A DNA stretch of 64,000 bases from Patagioenas fasciata. Its lineage: Eukaryota; Chordata; Aves; Columbiformes; Columbidae. Under the pieces are notes generated by a model that did no database searches, had not been told where the DNA came from, and worked only from the letters and a program-made list of their open reading frames with translations. The stretch lies in the NCBI RefSeq assembly GCF_037038585.1, contig NC_092522.1, positions 124,478,661 through 124,542,660 of the forward strand, in the 5' to 3' direction. Both the position numbers and the translations under genes were made by a program. How positions within the stretch are numbered: position 1 is the first letter of the stretch; each line of letters starts with the position of its first letter. Shown in pieces: positions 1-11,800 of the stretch.

Positions 1-256
1 TTGTGATAGGACAAGGGGTGATGGTTTTAAAGTAAAGGATGGAGATTCAGGATGGATATAATGAAATTGTTTGTGCTGAGGGTGGTGAGAGCCTGGCCCA
101 GGTTCCCATAGAGGTGGTGGCTGAACCATCCCTGGAGACATCCCAGGCCAGGCTGGACGGGGCTCTGAGCAACCTGAGCTGGTGAAGATGTCCCTGCTCA
201 TGGCAGGGATGCCACTGCGGGAGCTGGGAAGGTCCCTTCAACCCAAACCATTCTAT
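1..256 (+). mobile_element. CR1 LINE 3' end (type A), cut by window start
   Basis: Matches the many other type A copies here, with the words gagcctggcccaggtt, ccctggagacatcccaggcc and gatgtccctgctcatggcag. It closes on the CR1 tail cattctatgatg. The upstream part lies outside the window. It sits in an EFR3B intron. Confidence 0.85.
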
Positions 257-1820
257 GATGAGGTGCAGCGTGCTGACACTTTTCCAGGGAGCGTGCCATG
301 GGGATGCGCTGGGCTGGATGGGAATTGCTGTGCTTGTTCTGTCCCACTCCCCTGCCTGGTCCTGCCTGGACCCTTTTCCCTTCATCCTCCCTCCCCACGT
401 CGCTTCCAGCTTTGCTGTGTTTACTGCAAGGAGAGAAGCACCCACCTGCAAATAGTTGCTTGGCCCAATTAGAAACCCTAGGGGAGCACGGGGAGGGCTC
501 CTTCCCTTTGAAATACCTCCTGGATTGATTCTCGTCGTCTCTTAACAAAGCCACGACACACAAACAACGGCTCCGCTTCGTGCTGCGAACTCCAACCCGC
601 CTTTTATCCTGGGGGAAGAGGCGGCAGCAGCCTCCCGGAGAAGTGCTAGAACTTGGAAAACCTTCAAAGCCTCCTCGCCATCGCCCGTCATCCGGAGTGA
701 CAGGACATTCAAAGCTCTGCCTGATGTTCTGCGGTTAAGCGGCTGTTAACAGGCTCCGCTCGCTATGTTGGGGAAAGAAAAGGCTTTCAAAGATTCTTTT
801 TGACATCTGATGACAAGCCTCGGCGGGCTGGGGGGGGATATATCCCTTCCTCCACCGCTTGTGCTTGGAGGCACGTAATTGGGTTGGAGCACGAGCTAAT
901 TTTCCAAGTCTTAGCTTTGAAATGCCTGAAGTGGGTTTGAATCAGCCTTTGGTTTGTGGGTCGGCGCTGGGGGAGCAGCGGGGCACGTGGGGGCCCCTCC
1001 TGCCTGTGAGCTGAAGGCAGCCTTGGTTTCAGCCCTGTTTGGTCTCATCTTTGTGTTACCTTTATCGCTAAAAGGAGAAAGTGTTCTCATTTGAGTTCGC
1101 AGCAATGCAATTCACCATCTGTGAGAGGGTGGCTGGGACACAACAACTCCACGAGTGTCCCTTTTCTCTCTCGGTGGCCTGTGTCCAGCTGTCCCCAAAA
1201 GAGAAGCCTCTCTGTCACAATAATATTGGGCACCAAGTGTTGTTTTCAGCCTTGTTTCCAACAAAAAGGGAGCTTGATGCTCCACACTGCTTGTCAGTCA
1301 CCTCTTCATACCTTTTATTTTTCCCTCCGGGCCGGTTTTAACCCGGTTTGACAGATGGATAAGAGCCTCACAGACCCAGGAGGAGCTGGCTGCTTATTTT
1401 CACTGCATATAGAAGAGCTGTAGTGGCTTCTGAAGGACAGACAGGCTGCAGCGGGGGCTCAGCCATGCTACAAGACACCAGAGAATCTACTCAAGACTGG
1501 AGCCAGATGTCAACATTTCTGGGGCATCAAGAGATGGGATGGATCTTGCTGTGTTTTACCAGCTGGAACCTGCAGGTCCAGGGTTTATCAGACAGTTTCT
1601 TTTTCCCCGAGAGAGCAGGTGCCCCCCCAGCTGCCCATAGACGTGCAGGCAGATGTGCAGCTCCTGCCCACATCGCTGCCGCTGGGCTCGGTGCTTTCGG
1701 GTTTTCTTCTTGCAGCACAAGCTGGTGGCTGCTGCGGGACACCTGGGCTGTGAATCAGCGGGGAGAGGAGCTGGCTTGAAAGTAGAGGTTGAAAGAGGGA
1801 TTGTGCTCGATAGCAAGATA
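257..1820. other. EFR3B intron, no recognised element
   Basis: Ordinary intronic DNA. I see no splice-bounded exon, tandem array or CR1 in it, and the short open frames overlap on both strands without recognisable products. Confidence 0.6.
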
Positions 1821-2150
1821 TCATAGAATGGTTTGGGTGGGAAGGGACCTTAAAAGCTCATCCAGTGGCACCCCTGCCATGAGCAGGGACATCTTCAGCA
1901 GCTCAGGTTGCTCAGAGCCCCGTCCAGCCTGGCCTGGGATGTCTCCAGGGATGGTTCATCCACCACCTCTCTGCCCAACCTGGGCCAGGCTCTCACCACC
2001 CTCAGCACAAACAATTTCATTATATCCATCCTGAATTTCCCTCCTTTAGTTTAAAACCATCACCCCTTGTCCTATCACAACAGCCCCTGCTCAAAAGTCT
2101 GTCCTCAGCTTTCTTATTGATCCTTTTTAAGCACGGAAAGGCCTCAATAA
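1821..2150 (-). mobile_element. CR1 LINE 3' end (type A), reverse
   Basis: Begins with the reverse-complement tail atcatagaatggtttgggt, then runs through the type A body (agcagggacatcttcagcag) to the upstream part near ttttaagcacggaaaggcc. The next CR1 abuts it in the opposite orientation. Confidence 0.85.
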
Positions 2151-2151
2151 G

Positions 2152-2385
2152 ATGAACAGAAACAGCCTCAAGTTGCGCCAGGGGAGGTTGAGGTTGGATC
2201 TGGGAACAATTTCTTCCCCAAAGGGCTGTGGGGCATTGGAACAGGCTGCCCAGGGCAGTGCTGGAGTCACCATCCATGGAGGGTTGGACAGACGGACATG
2301 AGGTTCTCAGGGACGTGGGGCAGTGCCAGGGGTGGGTTATGGTTGGACTCGATCTTTTCCCACCAAAATGATTCTATGATTTTAT
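2152..2385 (+). mobile_element. CR1 LINE 3' end (type B)
   Basis: Type B body (ggggcattggaacaggctgc, ggacagacggacatgaggtt) ending caaaatgattctatgatttt. Confidence 0.85.
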
Positions 2386-2669
2386 GCTATAAAGAGCAGT
2401 TCAGGGCAAGGGAAGCCCACAGGAGCATGTGGGGAGATGCCAAGTGTTGCTGGGTCTTCACTCAGAGGAGAGATGCTGGGAGCAGCCAACACCACCTAAC
2501 ACTATTCCAAGGTTATTCTGGGTGTAAAACATTTCTCCTTGGGTCAGCCGGAGGAGAAGGTTGATGTTTTGCTGATGGGCACGCAGGGGATTTAGGATGG
2601 AGGAGGAGGAGGGATGGCTGTGGGCTCACGCTGCTGTCAGGGGTGACCTCGGGCTCTGTCTGCTCCCAG

Positions 2670-2820
2670 CTACGTGTGCATTGCCATGGAGGCCCTGGAC
2701 CAGCTCCTCATGGCCTGCCACTGCCAGAGCATCAACCTCTTCGTGGAGAGCTTCCTCAAGATGGTGGCCAAGCTGCTGGAGTCGGAGAAGCCCAACCTGC
2801 AGATCCTGGGGACCAACTCG
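2670..2820 (+). CDS. EFR3B: EFR3B coding exon (residues ~71-121)
   Basis: Acceptor tgctcccag, donor gtgagt. It starts with the last base of a split Gly codon, then [20 protein letters not shown] and ends QILGTNS in phase 0. Confidence 0.96.
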
Positions 2821-5800
2821 GTGAGTAGGGACGCGGCGCGGGGTGGCACAGCACCCTGCTGACCCTGCCCTGGGCTTTCCACCCTGCCTGTCACCCCACA
2901 TCTCTGCCAGGACAGGAAAACCTGTTGGGAAAGGATGGGGAGAGGCTGCAGGGGAGGGTTCACGGTGTCCCCTCTTATGTGTGAGGTTTCTGAGACCCCA
3001 TGCGCTGTCCCTGCTGTGCGCTGTGACCGCTCGCTGGTCTCTGATCTCTGCTGCCTTCACGCTCTTGAATTCAGCTTTTCCTAAACGAGCCTGAGCACAG
3101 GGGGGCTGTCAGCAGTTTTGGACAACAGACCAGCTCAGGAGGTGATCCCCGTGGATTTTGGGAGCTCTTTGTGCTCAGCAAAGGGCTGGCTTAAACAGAG
3201 CCGCGGCTTGCACTAAGTGGCTTAGCTGGGCTGGGATGAGTCGGTCACAGACATGAAATGAGGGGAAAGGAGGACGGATGAACAAAGGTGACGTCCTCCC
3301 AGCATCCAAACTGCTGGTCCTGACTGGCAGCCCCTTGTGCATGACCTATCTGCTGGTTTTCACTGGGAACACTGGTGTACTTGACACCTGGGCTTGCGAG
3401 GGCTCTGCCGGTGCCCGGTAGCTTGGCTTGGACAGGCAGCATCTGTCCTTGCGGCTTTGTAAGAACGGGCTTTAATGGAGCTGATCATCCTTATTGTGGC
3501 CTGTCAGTACCTTAAAGGGGACCATAAGATGGGGACAGACTTTTTGGCAGGGCCTGTTGTGATAGGACACGGGGTGATCGTTTTAAACTAAAACCCAAAC
3601 TGTTCTATGATTTTTTGACCACCTCTCATCTCCATGGCTGCCTGAACATGGGAGGTTTGCCCTACACAGATATGAAAAATGAGGCAGCCCTCTACCTTGC
3701 TTTGACCTAATGCCTTCTACTCGAGGACATCTGTCACGGGACTGGTCCCCTCAAGTCTCTGCTGTGGCACCACAGGGGCTGTCCCCTCCCTGGCTCCACG
3801 CCAGCAGCTCCCATTGAGATTCAGTTCCATGCCAGGTGCCAGTGGCCCCTCTGATGCTTGGACACCTTGCAAGGGCCTGAGAAGTGTCCAGAGAGGAGCA
3901 TCATAGAACCATAGAATAGTTTGGGTTGAAGGGACCATTAAAGCTCCCCCAGTTCTCCCCTGCCATGAGCAGGGACATCTTCACCAGCTCAGGTTGCTCA
4001 GAGCCCCGTCCAGCCTGGCCTGGGATGTCTCCAGGGATGGTTCAGCCACCACCTCTCTGCCCAACCTGGGCCAGGCTCTCACCACCCTCAGCACAAACAA
4101 TTTCTGCATCGTGTCCGGCCTGAATCTCCCTCCTTTAGTTTAAAACCATCACCCCTTGTCCTATCACAACAGGCCCTGCTCGGAAGTCTGTCCCCATCTT
4201 CCTTATGGGCCCCTTTTAAGTGCAGAAAGGCCGCATTAAGGTCTCCCCAAGCTTCTCTTCTGCAGCTGAACCCCCCAACTCTCTCAGCCTGTCCTCCCAG
4301 CAGAGCTGTTCCAGCCTCGGGTCATTTCTGTGGTTCTTCTGGCCCCTCTCCAGCAGCTCCATGTGTGTCCTGTGCTGAGGACCCAGAGCTGGACCAGCAC
4401 TGCAGGGGGGTCTCACCAGAGCGGAGCAGAGGGGCAGGATCCCCTCCCTCTTGTTTTATTGAGAAGTCCAGAGCAGGAACGATGGTTTAGTGATGCTTCT
4501 TTTTTTATGGCTTCTCACTGGTGGCGGCATTCAGAGGGCAAACAGCACTGAAAACTTGTGGGCTTTTGTAGAAAAGTGAGTAATGATAATGAGACACTTC
4601 TTCCTCTGTCTGCTAATGAGAAATGTGCCTTCGGGCTCGTGCTTAATTAGAGGGTGCTGTCTCAAGCAATCTTCACAATGATGGAGCTGATGGCGAAGGC
4701 GGGAGGAGGTTGTTTATAGCAACCTGCTCCGTGTGAGTCACTCTCCGCAGTGAAGATCTCGCCTGGAACACATCTCCCACCTCCCCGAGGTGCTGGGCTG
4801 CGCAGGGGCTGATCCCGGGGACCAGCGCCCGGATCCACGGCCACAGCGAAAATCCAGCATCCCCCGATCCCTACAACCCCATCCTGTAATCCCCGGGGTG
4901 AACATATGGAGCTGCAGCTCCTCTTTGGTTCCTCATCCTCGTTAGGGCAACCTCCCCACTTTGAGTAGGAACCATCTAATTTCCAGCTCTGTGTCATTCC
5001 TGTTTTATTTTCCTTTCGAACCAGCATTGATCTTCCATTTAAACCGCGCTTCCCCCGCCTTGATGTTCCTCTCCTGATGTATTTATGTCTGATGTATTTA
5101 TAGGAGGCGCCGTTATCCCTTCCCAGCCGTTGTTTTCCTTCTCCTCGCCTTTCCCCGCGCTTGCTCTCTGCTCTCCCAGCCGTGTTGCAGTTGCAGCTCC
5201 AAGCACAGGAACCCCAACCCTGCACCCCTACAAACCACAGCAGAAATAGTGTTGCATTTCAACGTTTTAAACCGTTTTCTTAGTGGAAAAACAACATGAA
5301 GCTGCAGAGCAGCTTTGTAGCTGGGATGCGTGAAAGTAAGTTGCTTTCCCTGATGGTTTGATGCCTCCTTTCCTGCCGGCCCAGCTCTCAGTGGTCATTT
5401 CCATGTGTCCTGGTGCTGCTTTGTGTTTCTGGATAGATCAGAGAAGGGAACGGAGCTGGTGAGGGGCTGGAGCACAAGTGTGATGGGAGCGGCTGAGGGA
5501 GCTGGGGGGTTCAGCTGGAGAACAGGAGCTGAGGGGAGACCTTCTGATCTCTGAACTGCCTGAAAGGAGCTTGGAGCCAGGGGGGTCGGGCTCTGCTCCC
5601 CAGGAACAAGCGCCAGGAGCAGAGGAAACGGCCTCAAGTTGCCCAGGGGAGGTTGAGGTTGGATGTGGGAACAATTTCTCCCCCAAAGGGCTGTGGGGCA
5701 TTGGAACAGGCTGCCCAGGGCAGTGCTGGAGTCACCATCCCTGGAGGGCTGGACAGACGGACATGAGGTTCTCAGGACATGGGGCAGTGCCAGGGGTGGG

Positions 5801-8800
5801 GAACAGTTGGACTTGAGGGTCTTTTCCAACCAAAATGATTCTGTGATTCAGTGTCCTGTAGTCACCCTCGCAGGGACAACCATGTCTTGGAAAAATGCCA
5901 CAGTCTGTGAGCAAGTGGCCAAGTCCTAAAATGTCCCATTGGTAGAGCAAGGAATCTTTAAGGCCCGTTCTTCTCTGTTCTTGGCTGCTTTTTCTGAGTT
6001 CTGACCCTGCTGGAGGCTACAGATGAATGCAGGGAGGGCAGCTGCCTCCAGCTGTGGGCAGATGTGACCCCCGTGCCACATCCAGGAGCTGAACCGGGTG
6101 GGTGCTGGCGTGGATGGGTGGGCTGGCAATCCCCGGGGCTTTGGTACCAGGAGGGATGAGCTGGTCTCATGTGCTTCCCTGATGGGACAAAATGAGCTGC
6201 TGTCCCTTGTGTGGCTGTGGGGTCGAAACCTGCAGATCCTGCCTGTGGAGAGGCCATTTTTCCCCTTGATTTCATGACACTTTTTGGCCGTGGGATGCTT
6301 GGGACGGCTCTCCCAGAGCTACTGCGGGGATCCCCATTACTGCTCCTCGTTCCGCATCCTTCCCTCACCTCCCATCGCACGTTGAGTTGCCATGAGCTGA
6401 AAAAAACCCATAAAAAAACCTCCTTTGAGCTCTGCTTGGTACAGAGGTTCCTTACATAACAAACCTGCATTTTTCTGGTGAGTAAGAGGAGTTTATCGGT
6501 TGGAGCCGGTCCCTGCGCTCTGGGAACGGTTCCTGGCGGGGCTGAGCTTGCTCAGAGCCAGACTTTGCAGCTGCTGGTATTAATAGCAGCGGGTACACGC
6601 TCGTCAGCGCCAGCGTGATGGACTGGGACGGCTGGGCTGGCTGTGCCAGCTGTGGGGGGCACCGGGGGGCTGCTGCTGCTCTTCTGGTGGGGCTGGATGC
6701 CAAAAAATGCAGGAAGCGAGAAGTGAGAAAAGCCTGCTGATAGAATGGGGGGGAAGAAGGAGCCCCCGTGTGGCGGGGCATCTCCAGAGCGTGCTGAGCA
6801 CCCTGAGAAATGCCAGGTGGGCAGGTAACCCCTTGGAGGTGGGTTGGGTCATAGGATGGTAGAATCGTTTTGGTTGAAAAGGACCCTCAAGATCAACGAG
6901 TCCAGCCATAACCCACCCCTAGCACTGCCCCATGTCCCTGAGAACCTCATGTCCGTCTGTCCAGCCCTCCAGGGATGGTGACTCCAGCACTGCCCTGGGC
7001 AGCCTGTTCCAATGCCCCACAGCCCTTTGGGGAAGAAATTGTTCCCCACATCCAACCTCAACCTCCCCTGGTGCAACTTGAGGCCGTTTCCTCTGCTCCT
7101 GGCGCTTGTTCCTGGGGAGCAGAGCCCAGCACCCTCCATGCTACAGCCTCCTTTCCCAGCTGAAAGAGGAACCCAGTAGTTGTAGTACCTCGATCCAGGA
7201 CAGTTTGAGTGGTGTGGGATTGCTCGGTGTGACCGCAGAGCTGTCGTAAGCAATTGAACTGCACCAGCATCGCATCTCCCAGTAACACTGGGAGAGCAGT
7301 GAACAGCCAGGGTGGTTGGGGGTTGCTTGCACAGGGACCATCCTGTCCCTTAATTGTGCAAATGGCCTCAGTGCAGCATGAGAGCACAGAGTCGTGGAAC
7401 CACAGGATGGTTTGGGTTGAAGGGACCTTCAAAGCTCACCCAGTGCTACCCCTGCCATGACAGGGACATCTTCAGCAGCTCAGGTTGCTCAGAGCCCCGT
7501 CCAGCCTGGCCTGGGATGTCTCCAGGGATGGTTCAGCCACCACCTCTCTGCCCAACCTGGGCCAGGCTCTCACCACCCTCAGCACAAACAATTTCATTAT
7601 ATCCATCCTGAATCTCCCTTCTTTAGTTTAAAACCATCACCCTTTGTCCTATGGCAACAGGCCCTACTCAAAAGTCTGTCCCCACAAAAGCACCCAACAG
7701 ATTTCTCTGCCTAAACTCTTGGCAAGCAGCTGCTTCCACCCTTGCTCCGAGTGGGAGGATAAAGCACAGGGACTCAGTGGCACATTTTAGTCCCAGACCA
7801 AGGATAAACCTCGTCCCTTCGCAGCACCGAGCGCTCTTGGGTGGTACAGGCTGAGTGCTCTGTGTGTTCCACCCAGCTGCTGACGCCTTGGATTTCACGG
7901 CAGCTCTTGTTTTATTGAGGGTCTATTGATCGTTCCTGTTTTCAAGCTACCCCTCTCAGCACGACCGGGTGAGCTGAGGTTCCCCCTTCCTTCCTGACCC
8001 TTTGTCCCCATCTTTTCCCAATTCAGACAAAAGCTTGAGAAACATGTTTAATCCTTCTTCCTCTTTAATTCTCTCCGTTGGTGAGCTGGTGTTTCTGGCG
8101 AGCTGGGCGCCTGTTGGCACAGCCGCGCTGGGACCTGGTGCTGCAGGCGAGGTCTGGGATGTGGTTAAACAACCTGCTCGTGCTCGGTTTCTCCACTGGC
8201 ATTTCCAAGGCTGTTTTCACCCCTGCAGCAAAGTTTGGGGAATGTTGGCCGGATTTTGTGCCATCTGGGAGGATGGAAAGAAACCGGGGGCGAATTTATC
8301 TCTTGTTTCTAATATGTGCTGCGTATTAGGGATCCTTGATTCAGAGCCTTGTTTGCTGCTTCGGAGAGGAATTTTAAGGATGTTTTTGCTGTCGTGCCCC
8401 CTGGGCTGACCCCCCCTCTTTCTTCTCCTCTCCCAGTTTGTGAAGTTTGCCAACATTGAAGAGGACACCCCCTCCTACCACCGCAGCTACGACTTCTTTG
8501 TCTCCCGCTTCAGCGAGATGTGTCACTCCAGCCACGACGACCTGGACATCCGGACGAAGTGAGTGTCACCCGTGGGGTGTCCCTGGCTCCGCGAACACAT
8601 CTCGGGGGGCTTCGCTGTGTCCCCAGCCTCTGCCTTTCTTAGAACCACAGGATGGTTTGGGTTGAAGGGACCGTTGAATCTCCCCCAGTGCCACCCCTGC
8701 CGTGAGCGTGCGAACTGGCTGAAGGGAAGAAGTCAGAGAGTCGTAGTCAATGGGGCAAAGTCCAGTTGGAGGCCTGGATCTAGTGGAGTGTTCAAGGGTC

Positions 8801-11800
8801 AGTGCTGGGACTGGGATTATTCAATATATTAATCTATTATTTGGATGAGGGACTGGAGTGGCTGTCAGCAAGTTTGCTGGTGACACCGAGCTGGGAGGAG
8901 TGGTGACACTGGAAGCTGTGCTGCCATCCAGAGACCTGGACAGAATGGAGAGTTGGGCGGGAAACATTTAATGAAATAGAACAAGGGCAAGTGTAGAGTC
9001 TTGAATGTGGGCAGGAACAACCCCAGGTTCCAGTGTAAGTTGGGGAATGAGCTATTAGAGAGCAGTGTAGGGGAAAGGGAGCTGGGGGTCCTGGGGACAG
9101 CAGGGTGAGCATGAGCCAGCACTGGGCCCTTGTGGCCAGGAAGGCCAATGGTACCTGGGGTGGGTTAGAAGGGGGTGGTCAGTAGGTCAGAGAGGTTCTC
9201 CTGCCCCTCTGCTCTGCCTGGGGAGACCACACCTGGAATCTTGTGTCCAGTTGTGGCCCCTCAGTTCCAGAAGGACAGGGAACTGCTGCAGAGAGTCCAG
9301 CGCAGCCACCAAGATGCTGAAGGGAGTGGAGCATCTCCCGTGTGAGGAAAGGCTGAGGGAGCTGGGGCTCTGGAGCTGGAGAAGAGGAGACTGAGGGGGG
9401 ACTCATTCCTGGGGATCAATATGGAAAGGGGCAGTGTCAGGAGGATGGAGCCAGGCTCTTCTGGGTGACAACCAGTGACAGGACAAGGGGCAATGGGTGC
9501 AAACTGGAACACAGGAGGTTCCACTGAAAGATGAGAAGAAACTTGTTGGGGGTGAGGGTGTCAGAGCCTGGCCCAGGCTGCCCAGGGAGGTTGTGGAGTC
9601 TCCTTCTCTGCAGACATTCAAACCCGCCTGGACACCTTCCTGTGGAACCTCAGCTGGGTGTTCCTGCTCCATGGGGGGATTGCACTGGATGAGCTTTTCA
9701 GGTCCCTTCCAACCCCTGACATTCTGGGATTCTGTGTGACATCTTCAGCAGCTCAGGTTGCTCAGAGCCCCGTCCAGCCTGGCCTGGGATGTCTCCAGGG
9801 ATGGTTCAGCCACCACCTCTCTGCCCAACCTGGGCCAGGGTCTCACCACCCCTGTTGTAAAAAAGAGGAGAGAATCCCCTGTTTTTGGGGACGGGCTGGA
9901 TCCAGGCTGCGGGAGCAGTTGTTTTGTGCTGTGATGGATTTGCTCAGTGATTCCCCAGAGCTGCTCAGGCTGCTGTTCTCAACCCTCCCTTATTTTCCAG
10001 GCGTTAGACCCTCCTGACTGCGCAGGAGGATGAAGCAGGAGCCTGGAAGCCTCACTGGAGCCCATATCCAGCCTCTCTGGCTGTGTGGGATATTGTGTGC
10101 AGCATTACATATGTGCTATAGAACTTGATTTGCGCTTTTTGTCCTGAGAACAGGGCAGCTGGGCTCGCTCTGTCGCAGCTGATGACAAGACAAGGGACAA
10201 ATGCACCCTTGGGCTTCCAGCTTGTCTTTTTGGGCCAAAACGTGAGCAATCTGCCCATCCCAGGGCTACCCCGGTGCATCTTTAAGCGTTTCTCACCAGG
10301 GCAGCTGGAGCTGAGAGCAGGAGGCAAGGGAGTGATCCTGGCCCCAAAATGAGGATGATGGCGATGGGAAGAGGCTCCTCACTCTTAGCAGCACGAATAT
10401 TCCCTCAAAACCAGCCTCCTGCAGCCCCGTGCTCTTATTTTCCACGTTTAAAGGTGATTACATCTCTCCAGACAGCATCAAGGACTGACTCGCTTTGCTG
10501 GGATGAGGAGATGCACCCAGGGGGATTAATTACCACTAAAGCAGCCAGATTAATGTTGTTTACTGCCACCCAAACCAGGCCTGTCGGGGATGTATTTCGA
10601 AAGACCCAGCGTTTGCAATAACCCCGGGAGGCACCAATGCTGCAGCACCCATGGTTTAGCACCCACAGCTCTCACTGGGAAGCTCCGAGCAGGACGATTC
10701 TGCTGCCGAGGAGCAGATTTCTGTCGAACCCAGATGTCAGGCATTGCTGGAGCTGCGGGACCAGGGACCAGTTTTCTTGCGGAGGGATGAAGCCCTGAGC
10801 TTCACCACTGCTCAAGGAGCCTTGTATCCAAGGACCAGCCTGGTCTCCTTTTTCCACTGCAGACACACAGGGGTTTTTTTTGCTTTTATTTCCTTAATAA
10901 GGAAATAATGCAGAAGGCTCATTATTTCCATTTGGCCTTCGGGGCACTGGTGCCGCCAGCTAAATTGCACTGGAGATTGGAAAAGACAAATTCTGCAGCT
11001 CCTGTAATTAAAACGGAGGCTGCGCATCCCTGGGCCATTGGTCCTGCTCCGAGCTCCTCGTGTCTCAGTCGGATTATTGCCTTGATTAGATCTGCAAAAT
11101 GTGTCACGGAGACCTCCGAGCGGGTTATTTAATGGGTTTATTTCTGCAGATAAGCGTGCGGTGTCTTTCTCAGGCGGCAGCAGTGGGTGTTGAGCCCTGG
11201 GAATCCTGCTGCATCGGGAGATGTTTATCGAGGATTTTATTGGACTCAGAAAGGACACAGATATCCAAAAGCACCTGCGTTTCCTGAGCATCCATCATCC
11301 CCGTGGATGCAGCTTCTGGGAAGGGGGAAAAATGGGGAAACCACAGAGAACGGAGACTTCCCACAATTGGTGCCTTCTCTCCAACTTCTTGCAGTTTCAC
11401 CCACATATATTTGTGTATATAGATGTAAAATTACATATGCTGTATAGATACGGAGCATTTGGTGTCCGTTTGCTCCCCAGGATCCGGATGTCCGGCATTA
11501 AAGGCCTGCAAGGAGTGGTTCGGAAGACGGTGAACGATGAGCTCCAAGCCAACATCTGGGACCCGCAGCACATGGACAAGATCGTCCCCTCGCTGCTCTT
11601 CAACTTGCAGCACGTGGAGGAGACCGAGAGGTGAGTCCTTGGGTTCATGAGTTCCCATTTGCAAAGCTCTGGGAGGGATTCCTGCTAAAATACTCCCAAA
11701 GCTGTTGTTTTAAAGCCAGCCAAGAGGAATCGGAAGAACTTAAAAGGTGGTTTGGTCGCTGACCGTCTGTTCTTCCAATGTAATGCGTGCTGACCACCAG

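Noticed and set aside
4662-5225. 187-codon minus-strand frame in an EFR3B intron
   Set aside because: No recognisable domain, no conserved start context and no splice partners.
8708-9739. Possible retroviral LTR or ERV fragment
   Set aside because: The tail repeat ATTCTGTG, lack of terminal repeats and the decayed LINE-type FADDT motif identify it as CR1.
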